The notes under the pieces were generated by a model. That model searched no databases. It worked only from the letters and a program-made list of their open reading frames with translations, and was not told where the DNA came from. A stretch of 59,365 nt of DNA, from NCBI GenBank assembly GCA_015061335.1, contig SUWT01000008.1, forward strand, positions 1 to 59,365. Direction: 5' to 3'. This stretch comes from Lentimicrobiaceae bacterium (GTDB lineage Bacteria; Bacteroidota; Bacteroidia; Bacteroidales; F082). Made by a program: the position numbers and the translations under genes. Below, one piece after another: positions 18,639 through 26,573 of this stretch (its first letter is position 1; every line of letters starts with the position of its first letter).

Positions 18639-19649
18639 TTAAAATAACTCATGTTCTTCAATAAGCGATTTTGCTCCTGATCTAGGTGTTGTCAAGTTTA
18701 TTGGACTAAAGTTAACACTTGTATAATATCTGCCAAATGTTAAGCCGTTAGGGAAATCAACTGTACCTATAACTTCATCGCCACACTTAAATACCATACT
18801 TAGTGGATAACCTGCATAATGGTTGTTGTCTTGATTATCCTTAAATGTGTTAAATACAAGATATGTTCGAGCAGATGGTTCTGTTATAGTTATTTTTTCA
18901 GATCCAGCATTATTTATATATTGTTCTGTTAAATCTATTAGAGAACTATGTCCCCACTCCATTTCATCAAACCAATTTTTTGCTTCTATGGTGTTACAGT
19001 CTATATCCATTTTAAATTCATTGCAAATAGGCCAAGTATAATAATCACCCGATTTAAACTCTACAGTAATATCTTGGGTCTCATAGCCTTCCAAATTAAA
19101 GAGAGCGACTGAATTACGAGGGAAAAAATTTGCACGGTCAAAATTATAATTACCACTTTCATAAGACAAAGTATCTTTTTTAAATTGTACGTTATCAGCT
19201 CTCATTATGAGGTAATCACCTATATTTTCTTCTTTTCCTGTTTGTGTTGAAATATTCAATTGCAAATTTCCCGCATGATTTTTACCGCCGACATAGTATA
19301 AGTCACGGACCAAATATTTAGGTAATACCCAAGTACCATCATCTTTTTTTTGTATCTTAGATAAACTTGCTCTTCCTACAACTTTACCATGATGATTAAT
19401 ACCTGTTCCAGTGACATTATTAATCATAAGAGGCACTAATCCATGATCTGGTTGATAAAAACACAGAAAATCACCACTTTCCCAATTAATTTCACCACTT
19501 TCAGGAAGAATAACTGCTTTAGATCCATCTCCCATAGAGACTTCACCTTTCATAGAGACATCAACAGGATCAGGTTTAATTTCAGACTTTGTACATTGTG
19601 CAAGCACAAGCATCATCATAGACAATAAGACAAGATTAATCTTTTTCAT
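18639..19649 (-). CDS. Fimbrillin-like lipoprotein
   Basis: A 336-residue predicted lipoprotein: signal MKKINLVLLSMMMLVLAQC with Cys19 as the lipid-bearing residue. The N-terminal region KAVILPESGEINWESGDFLC resembles the start of Bacteroidales fimbrillin-type (FimA/Mfa-like) proteins. The rest looks beta-rich, with no catalytic motif. It may be a minor fimbrial or surface adhesin; confidence in the exact family is modest. The start codon overlaps the stop of the 89-residue gene (ATGA) and has a perfect AGGAGG inside that gene, so translation of the two is probably coupled. Confidence 0.6.
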   Translation of the reverse strand: MKKINLVLLSMMMLVLAQCTKSEIKPDPVDVSMKGEVSMGDGSKAVILPESGEINWESGDFLCFYQPDHGLVPLMINNVTGTGINHHGKVVGRASLSKIQKKDDGTWVLPKYLVRDLYYVGGKNHAGNLQLNISTQTGKEENIGDYLIMRADNVQFKKDTLSYESGNYNFDRANFFPRNSVALFNLEGYETQDITVEFKSGDYYTWPICNEFKMDIDCNTIEAKNWFDEMEWGHSSLIDLTEQYINNAGSEKITITEPSARTYLVFNTFKDNQDNNHYAGYPLSMVFKCGDEVIGTVDFPNGLTFGRYYTSVNFSPINLTTPRSGAKSLIEEHELF

Positions 19650-19915
19650 TCTTGATCCTCCTTTCTAACATTTTTCAAAGCCACATAACTCATACCACCG
19701 AACAATAAAACCAACAATCCATTACCAACTGGAACTGTTTCATTTGCCAATGGATTAACGTGAGCATTACCGTTGTATATACCCATTACAGCTGTTCCTT
19801 CTCGATTATCTTTCTGATAATCCTGATAATCGCCAAAGAACGCATCAGACTGAGCCATCAACGATGATACCGAAATGCTCACGAATAACAATAATAATAA
19901 CAAATTTTTTTTCAT
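19646..19915 (-). CDS. Small secreted protein with PVGNG C-terminal membrane segment
   Basis: An 89-residue protein with a signal peptide (MKKNLLLLLLFVSISVSSLMAQ), a polar middle of about 35 residues, and a C-terminal tripartite tail: ETVPVGNG, a hydrophobic stretch LLVLLFGGMSYVAL, then KNVRKEDQE. The tail layout (short motif, membrane helix, charged end) resembles bacterial C-terminal sorting or anchor signals, but it is not one I can name. Small proteins with PxGxG-like tails occur in other Bacteroidales. It is the first gene of a pair with the fimbrillin-like lipoprotein, which it overlaps by 4 bp. Function unknown. Confidence 0.7.
   Translation of the reverse strand: MKKNLLLLLLFVSISVSSLMAQSDAFFGDYQDYQKDNREGTAVMGIYNGNAHVNPLANETVPVGNGLLVLLFGGMSYVALKNVRKEDQE
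19657..19662 (-). promoter_or_regulatory. Consensus Shine-Dalgarno of fimbrillin-like gene
   Basis: AGGAGG in the mRNA, seven bases before the ATG at 19649 and inside the coding region of the preceding small gene. Confidence 0.75.
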
Positions 19916-19964
19916 CTTTCTAAATTTAATTTACTCTATATTATAATTTTCATTTTTCGTACTG

Positions 19965-19972
19965 CAAAGATA
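19965..19972 (-). promoter_or_regulatory. -7 box for small secreted protein pair
   Basis: TATCTTTG on the minus strand fits TAnnTTTG, 49 bp before the ATG at 19915. The rest of 19916-20250 is AT-rich and holds no gene that I can see. Confidence 0.6.
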
Positions 19973-20192
19973 ACAATTATAGTTTATCATCCTACAACAT
20001 TATTGCTAAAAAAAGTGCAAAAAATAAATCAAAATTTAAATTTACCACACTTTTAACTTTAAATTCTTAAAATTTATTAAGTATCTCTCAAAGAAACATC
20101 AATTTCTAAGAACACTATCATCACAAGCCACAACATCGTCTGCAAAGGTAATAAAAATCAATATAAATTTATAAGCACTTGTAGTTTTTTTT

Positions 20193-20214
20193 AAAAAAAA
20201 CGTAGTCCACTACT
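20193..20214 (-). terminator. Possible terminator after sulfatase-maturase operon
   Basis: The minus-strand transcript has a short GUAG/CUAC stem followed by G and eight U. A longer arm pair, CTTGTAGT (20178-20185) and ACTACAAG (20224-20231), surrounds it. The short stem makes this uncertain. Confidence 0.4.
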
Positions 20215-20250
20215 AATCAAACTACTACAAGAAAGATTATCCAATTAATG

Positions 20251-21414
20251 TTAACTATTTGTATAACAAATATCGTTTCTCATCTGTAACATATCATTTT
20301 CCACGTATGAATTAAACAAAAAAATGCCTTCACAAAGAGAATAATGACTTGTATTATTCGGATAAGATGCTGTAGATCTATGTTTAGGACAACCTCCGTA
20401 ACAAGTTTTAAAATACCTGCAAGCAAAGCATTTCTGAGGAAGTGAATTTCTTTTATTAATTCTAAAATCCATCAGTTGCTGAGATCTAAAGATCTGTTTC
20501 AAAGGATCCTTAAAGACATTTCCGATTTTATATTTTGGGAAAACAAAATGATCACATGGATACAAATCGCCATTAAATTCTACGACAACATTATTAGCAC
20601 ATAATTCAGAGTATGAACACAATCCATTAGGCATAGAGCAATAATTTGCCAAAGTAGAGTCAAAGAGATTGACGAAATATCTACCTATGTCATATTTTTT
20701 CCATATATCATAGATATCACACATAAACTGTCCGTATGCAAGCGGATCAACAGAATAATCGGTCGGAAGTGAATTCGCATCATATTCGCACACAGGCATA
20801 AACTGCATATAATGAGAGCCTATTTGTTTTAGAAACAGATACACATCAGCTCCCCTTCCCTCACTTGCTTTATTAATAGTGGTCATTGTATTAAAATCCA
20901 CATTAAAGCGATGTAAAAGGGCTATTCCTTTCATGACATCATAAAATGAGGACTTACCATTATTATCACTTCTATATCTGTCATGAATATCCATCGGTCC
21001 GTCAATAGAGACACCAAGTAAGAAAGCATTATCCTTAAAAAAACGAGCGAAATCTGGAGTCAGAAGTGTTGCATTAGTTTGTAAGGTATTATGCACATTG
21101 ATATTGCCTCTGTATTTATTTTGGAATTCTATGATTTTTTCAAAATAATCCAGTCCAAGGAGAAGAGGCTCACCGCCATGCCAGTTAAACGTTATTTCAT
21201 TAGTTTCATTAATCTCAAGAAATTTTTCTATACAGATCTCAAGCGATTCCAATGACATTATTGGGTTTGATTTTCCATACAGGCTTATCTTATCTATATA
21301 GTAACAGTACTTACATCTCAGATTACAGACAGAGCCTATTGGTTTCATCATCAAGTTTAATGACAGAGGTTCTGATAGAAATTTCGCATCGTAGAATGTC
21401 AGAATATCCATCAT
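20251..21414 (-). CDS. Anaerobic sulfatase-maturating enzyme (radical SAM, SPASM)
   Basis: A 387-residue radical SAM enzyme that oxidises the active-site Ser or Cys of sulfatases to formylglycine. The 4Fe-4S/SAM motif CxxxCxxC is Cys30, Cys34 and Cys37 (CNLRCKYC). Conserved anSME segments include FNWHGGEPLL and VSIDGP. The C-terminal SPASM cysteines are CSYSELC, DLYPCDH, and CFACRYFKTCYGGCPKHR, which hold auxiliary clusters. It starts 2 bp after the sulfatase stop, so the enzyme and its likely substrate are co-transcribed. It acts in the cytoplasm before export of the sulfatase. Two adjacent ATGs could serve as the start. Confidence 0.93.
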   Translation of the reverse strand: MMDILTFYDAKFLSEPLSLNLMMKPIGSVCNLRCKYCYYIDKISLYGKSNPIMSLESLEICIEKFLEINETNEITFNWHGGEPLLLGLDYFEKIIEFQNKYRGNINVHNTLQTNATLLTPDFARFFKDNAFLLGVSIDGPMDIHDRYRSDNNGKSSFYDVMKGIALLHRFNVDFNTMTTINKASEGRGADVYLFLKQIGSHYMQFMPVCEYDANSLPTDYSVDPLAYGQFMCDIYDIWKKYDIGRYFVNLFDSTLANYCSMPNGLCSYSELCANNVVVEFNGDLYPCDHFVFPKYKIGNVFKDPLKQIFRSQQLMDFRINKRNSLPQKCFACRYFKTCYGGCPKHRSTASYPNNTSHYSLCEGIFLFNSYVENDMLQMRNDICYTNS

Positions 21415-21416
21415 GA

Positions 21417-22889
21417 TCAGAAGTTAAAGATATCGGACTTGACTCTAGCGGTTTGCATTAGAGAATCCAATTCATGTACCAGCTCTTTATGATTATCGGA
21501 AATATCAACAGATTCAGAGGGGTCATCAGATAGATTATATAATTCTATTCTATGATTGTGTGTATCATTATATTTCACGGCTTTCCAATCCCCTTTTCTG
21601 ATTGCCTGACGTCCACCATATTCATGGAATTCCCAATAAAGGTAATCATGTTCCGCTTGTTTATCTGCGTTTCCTTTCAATTCAGGCAGAAATGATATAC
21701 CATCTACATTTTGCAATGAATCAATATTGATAATATCAGCAAACGTAGGCATAAAGTCCCAGAAAGCAGAGATATGATCAGATTCAGTATTTTTTTCCAC
21801 TACATTATCCCATCGCAATATCATTGGCACTCTAATTCCACCTTCGTATAAATCTCGTTTTATTCCACGCAAGTTACCGTTGCTATTGAAGAATTCAGGA
21901 TCGGCGCCACCCTCTGCATGAGGTCCATTGTCGGAAGTAAATACGATAATAGTATTTTCAGCAATTCCCAGACTATCTATTAGCTCACATATTTCACCGA
22001 CCTGTTTATCAAGTACAGACATCATTGCGGCAAAAGCCGCATGAGTAAATTCCTGAGAAGCATATCCCCCGTTTTTATAATAGGGACCATCATCACAACC
22101 TTTATAAGATTTTTCCGCTTCTAAATTCTCTTTACCAATATAATCATCCAACACATCTTGCGGAACCTTAAGCTCAGCATGAGGTAAAACCGTTGAATAA
22201 AGCATAAAAAAGGTCGAGTCTTTATTCTCTCTTATAAAATCAATAGCTTTATCATGAATAATATAAGGCGCATAATCATTTTCATCCATACCGTTATTAC
22301 CTTCCAGAACGACTTTATCCTCATTATGCCACAGATGATATGGATAATAATTATGTGCAATTCTCTGGCAGTTATATCCAAAAAACTCATCTACATTTTG
22401 GTTCTCAGGAGCACCTTCTGTATTTGGTCCTCCCAATCCCCATTTGCCAAAGACAGAAGTCTTATATCCATTTTCTTTAAACATCTTAAAGATTGTATAA
22501 GTATTTTCCGGGATAGGATATTGTCCTTCTTCTTCCAACTCTTTATTTCCTCTAATTATGGTATGACCTGTATGCTGACCTGTTATAAGGCAAGAGCGCG
22601 AAGGGGCACTCACCGAAGAACCTGAATAGTGCTGGGTAAAAGTTACTCCATGAGCGGCAAGACTATCAATATTTGGGGTAGAAAATTTTGTCTGTCCCAT
22701 AAATGATAAATCTCCATATCCCAGATCATCTGCAAGAATAAAAATTATATTAGGCTTTGATTTATGTGCGTGCTTGTATGTTTCTATTGCACCTACTGTT
22801 AGAATAGTCGGAACACATGATGTCAGAGATAATGCAGTCAAGATTATTGGAGAAGACTTTAACAGGTATTTATTCTTATTATTTTTCAT
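21417..22889 (-). CDS. Sulfatase lipoprotein, Ser-type
   Basis: A 490-residue sulfatase of the arylsulfatase/alkaline phosphatase superfamily. The signal ends in a lipobox-like SLTSC (Cys25), predicting a membrane-anchored lipoprotein. Metal-binding IIFILADDLGYGDLSF follows at about 49-64. The formylglycine signature is Ser-type: Ser94-Ala-Pro-Ser-Arg98, then TGQHTGHTIIRG. Further conserved segments are VFGKWGLGG, FTSDNGPH and SGISFLPEL-like VDGISFLPEL. Ser-type sulfatases need a radical SAM maturase, and one is encoded immediately downstream. Likely work is removal of sulfate from host or dietary glycans; the exact substrate cannot be read. Confidence 0.92.
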   Translation of the reverse strand: MKNNKNKYLLKSSPIILTALSLTSCVPTILTVGAIETYKHAHKSKPNIIFILADDLGYGDLSFMGQTKFSTPNIDSLAAHGVTFTQHYSGSSVSAPSRSCLITGQHTGHTIIRGNKELEEEGQYPIPENTYTIFKMFKENGYKTSVFGKWGLGGPNTEGAPENQNVDEFFGYNCQRIAHNYYPYHLWHNEDKVVLEGNNGMDENDYAPYIIHDKAIDFIRENKDSTFFMLYSTVLPHAELKVPQDVLDDYIGKENLEAEKSYKGCDDGPYYKNGGYASQEFTHAAFAAMMSVLDKQVGEICELIDSLGIAENTIIVFTSDNGPHAEGGADPEFFNSNGNLRGIKRDLYEGGIRVPMILRWDNVVEKNTESDHISAFWDFMPTFADIINIDSLQNVDGISFLPELKGNADKQAEHDYLYWEFHEYGGRQAIRKGDWKAVKYNDTHNHRIELYNLSDDPSESVDISDNHKELVHELDSLMQTARVKSDIFNF

Positions 22890-22909
22890 ACGATATGGTT
22901 ATTCCAGCA

Positions 22910-22917
22910 CAAAGATA
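22910..22917 (-). promoter_or_regulatory. -7 box for sulfatase operon
   Basis: TATCTTTG on the minus strand fits TAnnTTTG, 20 bp before the sulfatase ATG. Confidence 0.6.
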
Positions 22918-22926
22918 AGATTTTTA

Positions 22927-23286
22927 TCACATAATTCTCAGCAATACTATATCTTCTTCATTAATAAATTTGTACGCATAGTCATAAACGACTTTGTATT
23001 CTGATCCTTTCCTAGTTTTATAAACATTCGTAATAAACTCAAAATCAAAATGTTTATCGAGAAGAAATTGTTTTTTAACTATTGTCTTTCTTTTATTTAT
23101 AGATTGTAATATTTCTCTATTATTTAACAAAGAATTGTTTATTATTTTAACGATAGTATTATCCTCGTTTTTTCTCATTTGATAATGGTGATTATTACGA
23201 CAATTATCATCGCAATATTTTTTATCTGATCTACCATTCAATAAAGAACCGCAGAAAAGACATTTTTTAGCAGCATTTTCAGTCAT
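22927..23286 (-). CDS. Small zinc-ribbon protein, conserved in Bacteroidota, unknown function
   Basis: A 119-residue protein from the ATG at 23286 (MTENAAKKCLFCGSLL); the longer frame from 23328 overlaps the DUF4159 gene and is less likely. The N-terminus has CxxC and CxxxC pairs (CLFCG, then KKYCDDNCRNNHHY), a small treble-clef or zinc-ribbon. A helical stretch NNSLLNNREILQSIN and a C-terminal FEFITNVYKTRKGSEYKVVY follow, ending near a Tyr/Phe-rich segment. I recognise this layout from Bacteroidota genomes but know no function. It is the last gene of the argS-rsmE-DUF4159 run. Confidence 0.7.
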   Translation of the reverse strand: MTENAAKKCLFCGSLLNGRSDKKYCDDNCRNNHHYQMRKNEDNTIVKIINNSLLNNREILQSINKRKTIVKKQFLLDKHFDFEFITNVYKTRKGSEYKVVYDYAYKFINEEDIVLLRIM

Positions 23287-23305
23287 AATCACTTCCCGAT
23301 TGAGA

Positions 23306-23953
23306 TCAATTAGAGAAAACGTACTCAATAATATTAGCTCCCATTTTCAGGGCTTTCTGACGAGTTTCTTCAGAGTCGAGATGTACTCTTTGATCTTCCC
23401 ATCCATCACCAAGATCACATTCATATGTAAGCAGACATATCATTCTACCCTCATAGAACAACGCAAATGCTTGAGGCGGTTTATTATCATGCTCGTGTAT
23501 TTTTGGCAGTCCATCTGGGAAATGATATGGTTTTTGAAAAATAGGGTGAGAATAAGGCAGTTCTGTCCATTGTAAATCAGGAAACACCTTCTGCATTTGT
23601 CCCATCACAAAATCTTTCAAGCCATAATTATCATCCACATGTAGGAATCCACCTGCCAGAAGATAATTTCTTAGATTATCTATTTCTGAATCATTGAACA
23701 CCACATTTCCATGACCGGTCATGTGTACAAAAGGATAATTAAAAATATCAGGGCTTCCGACCTCCACGGTTGCTATATTTGGATTTATATCTGTCTTAAT
23801 ACTTTGATTACAAAATTTCACCAAATTTGGCAGGGAGGTTGGATTGGAATACCAATCACCGCCGCCGCGATAACGCAACAGGGCTATTTGTGTATCTTGA
23901 GAAAAAGAACACAGGGAAAACATAAGAAATAGTGATAAGATTATTATTTTCAT
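23306..23953 (-). CDS. DUF4159 domain protein, exported
   Basis: A 215-residue protein with a signal peptide (MKIIILSLFLMFSLCSFSQ). The mature part matches DUF4159, with ALLRYRGGGDWYSNPTSLPN at the start, PFVHMTGHGNV, the LAGGFLHVDDNYG motif, LPYSHPIF and a C-terminal EGRMICLLTYECDLGDGWED. The domain has a class I glutamine-amidotransferase-like fold by family knowledge, but the activity is unknown. It probably acts in the periplasm. It lies between rsmE and the zinc-ribbon gene. Confidence 0.85.
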   Translation of the reverse strand: MKIIILSLFLMFSLCSFSQDTQIALLRYRGGGDWYSNPTSLPNLVKFCNQSIKTDINPNIATVEVGSPDIFNYPFVHMTGHGNVVFNDSEIDNLRNYLLAGGFLHVDDNYGLKDFVMGQMQKVFPDLQWTELPYSHPIFQKPYHFPDGLPKIHEHDNKPPQAFALFYEGRMICLLTYECDLGDGWEDQRVHLDSEETRQKALKMGANIIEYVFSN

Positions 23954-23990
23954 AAATTGGCATTTGATTAAATTAATGATTATAAGATAT

Positions 23991-24698
23991 TTAACTCATC
24001 TGATTTATAAGTTGGATAGTATGGCACGCCACCAAGGCTGCTGTTTCTGTTCTCAATCTAGCTTTACCTAGACTAACGGGAATAAAACCATAATCCTTTG
24101 CCATTTGGACCTCTTCTTTAGAGAAATCACCTTCCGGACCAATAAGGACGATAGCGTTCGTACCTTTTTTATACAAATCGCAAAGCTGCACCTCAACATC
24201 ATCATCTATCCATGCTATAAACTTCTGTCCCTCAAAATCTTGTTTAACAATTTTTTCTAAAGGTTGCATGTCTGTCATAGAAGGCATAAACGACTTCACT
24301 GATTGTTTCATGGCAGCTACTACAATTTTTTTAAATCTTTCAACATTAATAGCTCTACGTTCTGAGTGATAAGATGCAAAAAACTTCACCTCATTGATAC
24401 CTATTTCAGTCGCTTTTTCCAGAAACCATTCCGTTCTTTCATTAAGTTTAGTAGGAGCAATGGCTATAGTCAGATTAAATCTAGGTGTATCATAGCCATT
24501 TCTTTGGTTTGACAAATCCGCGATGGCTCTTTTAGGATGAGCATCGATCAGGACCGCATCGAACAAGGATCCTTTTCCGTTAGTGACACAGAATCGGTCT
24601 CCTTCCTTCATTCTAAGAACCTTAACGATATGTTTAGATTCTTCTTCCGGGAAGGAGATCGTTCCTATCTGTGCATCTGGAAGATAAAAGACATTCAT
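23991..24698 (-). CDS. rsmE: 16S rRNA (uracil-1498-N3) methyltransferase RsmE
   Basis: A 235-residue SPOUT methyltransferase that methylates N3 of U1498 in 16S rRNA using SAM. It has an N-terminal PUA-like region (HIVKVLRMKEGDRFCVTNGK) and a C-terminal trefoil knot with IVLIGPEGDFSKEEV and SLGKARLRTETAALVA. Length is typical. It starts 12 bp after the argS stop and is probably co-transcribed with it. Confidence 0.95.
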   Translation of the reverse strand: MNVFYLPDAQIGTISFPEEESKHIVKVLRMKEGDRFCVTNGKGSLFDAVLIDAHPKRAIADLSNQRNGYDTPRFNLTIAIAPTKLNERTEWFLEKATEIGINEVKFFASYHSERRAINVERFKKIVVAAMKQSVKSFMPSMTDMQPLEKIVKQDFEGQKFIAWIDDDVEVQLCDLYKKGTNAIVLIGPEGDFSKEEVQMAKDYGFIPVSLGKARLRTETAALVACHTIQLINQMS

Positions 24699-24710
24699 CT
24701 TTTTGTTATT

Positions 24711-26522
24711 TTACATTTTCTCTGGCATAGAGATACCAAGTAAAGAAGAAGCATTACGCAGCAGTTTTGCCGTCATATCTGCCAATTGCAATCTAAACTC
24801 TCTACGGTTTGGATCATCTTCTTTCAATATGCTACACTCTTGATAAAACTGGTTAAAATCTTTAGCCAAATCATAGATGTAGTTTGCTATCATCGCTGGA
24901 CTTCTATTGATTGCAGCTTGTTCCAACACAGAAGGCCAGTTATGGATATTCACCAACAGAAGTTTTTCTTTTGGTTGCAATTCATTTACTGGCACATTTT
25001 CACCAAATGTCACGCCATTATCCGATGCTTTACGAATAACAGAGCAGATACGAGCATGCGTGTATTGAATAAATGAGGCAGTGTTTCCATTAAAATCTAT
25101 TGACTCTTTAGGATCGAAAAGCATTGTTTTCTTAGGATCCACTTTCAGGATAAAATATTTAAGAGCTCCTATACCTATCATATCATATAGTTTAGCAGCT
25201 TCCTCATCGCTTAATCCATGAGCTTTGCCTAGTTCTGCCGATACGTTTTGTGCTGTATTAACCATTTCATCCATCAGATCATCAGCATCTACGACTGTAC
25301 CTTCACGAGATTTCATTTTACCATTAGGCAATTCAACCATACCGTATGATAAATGTTCAATATCATTTCCCCATTGACGTCCTAATCTAACTAGTACACG
25401 TTTCAAGACATCGAAGTGATAATTTTGTTCATTTCCAACAACATAAATCAACTTCTTTGGTTGATACTCTTCATAACGAAGCTGTGCGGTACCTAAATCT
25501 TGAGTCATATAGACCGAGGTTCCATCTCTACGAAGCAATAATTTCTCATCCAGACCTTCATCTCGCAGGTCACACCAAACCGAGCCATCTTCTCTTCTAT
25601 ACAAGACATCACTTTTCAAGCCCTCATTAACAAGTTCTTTACCAAGCAGATAAGTCTGAGACTCATAATAGATTTTTTCAAATGAAACACCAAGGCGATC
25701 GTATGTGACATCAAAGCCGTCATAGACCCATTGATTCATTGTTTCCCATAGAGTTCTAATATCTTTATCGCCTGCTTCCCATTGCCTTAACATTTCGCGG
25801 GTCTCTTGCATCAAAGTTGATTTTTCCTCTGCCTCAGCTTTGGCTTTTTCTTTATCATCATCACTCAGCTCATCATAATTCTCTGGAAGTAATTGTTTAA
25901 CCTCTTCCTTATAGTGCTTATCAAATAGTACGTAAAAATCTCCTATAAGATGGTCACCCTTCTTTCCAGTCGATTCTGGTGTACAAGCATCACCCCACTT
26001 TTGCCATGCAATCATACTTTTGCAGATATGAATACCTCTATCGTTAACAAGGTTAACACGAACCACATTCTCCCCATTAGCCTTTAATATTTCCGACACA
26101 CTCCATCCTAATAAATTATTACGGATATGACCAAGGTGTAAAGGTTTATTAGTATTTGGAGAAGAATATTCTACTACAATAGGTTTGCCTTGTATTGGTT
26201 TGCGACCAAAATATTCATTTGTATGATTCTCCGCAAAGAAAGAAAGCCAATAATCATCAGATACCAACAAATTAAGAAAGCCTTTAACAACGTTATATTT
26301 AGAAATGATAACACTCTCTCTCAGAATTTCCTGGCCAATCTCATCGGCCATAACTTCCGGGGATTTTTTTGACAATTTCACAAAAGGGAAAACCACAATA
26401 GTAACATCACCTTCGAATTCAGGACGTGTTTTCTGAAAATTAACCTGCTGAATCGGCGGCTCTTGTCCATATAGCTTTCTAAAAGCATCTATAAAAAGCT
26501 GTCTCAAAATTTCTTCCAACAT
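24711..26522 (-). CDS. argS: Arginyl-tRNA synthetase
   Basis: A 603-residue class I aminoacyl-tRNA synthetase. An N-terminal additional domain (about 1-110) precedes the HIGH-type motif in SPNTNKPLHLGHIRNN (near residue 120). The KMSKS-equivalent loop is GKMKSREGTVV, the usual divergent form in ArgRS. The C-terminal anticodon-binding DALR domain contains ASFIQYTHARICSVIRK and ends NASSLLGISMPEKM. It charges tRNA-Arg in the cytoplasm. A -7 box lies 22 bp upstream and the gene leads the rsmE-DUF4159-zinc-ribbon run. Confidence 0.97.
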   Translation of the reverse strand: MLEEILRQLFIDAFRKLYGQEPPIQQVNFQKTRPEFEGDVTIVVFPFVKLSKKSPEVMADEIGQEILRESVIISKYNVVKGFLNLLVSDDYWLSFFAENHTNEYFGRKPIQGKPIVVEYSSPNTNKPLHLGHIRNNLLGWSVSEILKANGENVVRVNLVNDRGIHICKSMIAWQKWGDACTPESTGKKGDHLIGDFYVLFDKHYKEEVKQLLPENYDELSDDDKEKAKAEAEEKSTLMQETREMLRQWEAGDKDIRTLWETMNQWVYDGFDVTYDRLGVSFEKIYYESQTYLLGKELVNEGLKSDVLYRREDGSVWCDLRDEGLDEKLLLRRDGTSVYMTQDLGTAQLRYEEYQPKKLIYVVGNEQNYHFDVLKRVLVRLGRQWGNDIEHLSYGMVELPNGKMKSREGTVVDADDLMDEMVNTAQNVSAELGKAHGLSDEEAAKLYDMIGIGALKYFILKVDPKKTMLFDPKESIDFNGNTASFIQYTHARICSVIRKASDNGVTFGENVPVNELQPKEKLLLVNIHNWPSVLEQAAINRSPAMIANYIYDLAKDFNQFYQECSILKEDDPNRREFRLQLADMTAKLLRNASSLLGISMPEKM

Positions 26523-26544
26523 AATAACTCATTTTATTAGGGCA

Positions 26545-26552
26545 CAAAGATA
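26545..26552 (-). promoter_or_regulatory. -7 box for argS operon
   Basis: TATCTTTG on the minus strand fits TAnnTTTG in the 51-bp gap after the RHS gene. Confidence 0.6.
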
Positions 26553-26573
26553 ACAAAAAAGCATGAATTACAG

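Noticed and set aside
19973..20250. Extra small gene between the small secreted protein and the maturase
   Set aside because: Only AT-rich sequence and a weak hairpin were seen; no frame with a convincing start or protein-like composition.
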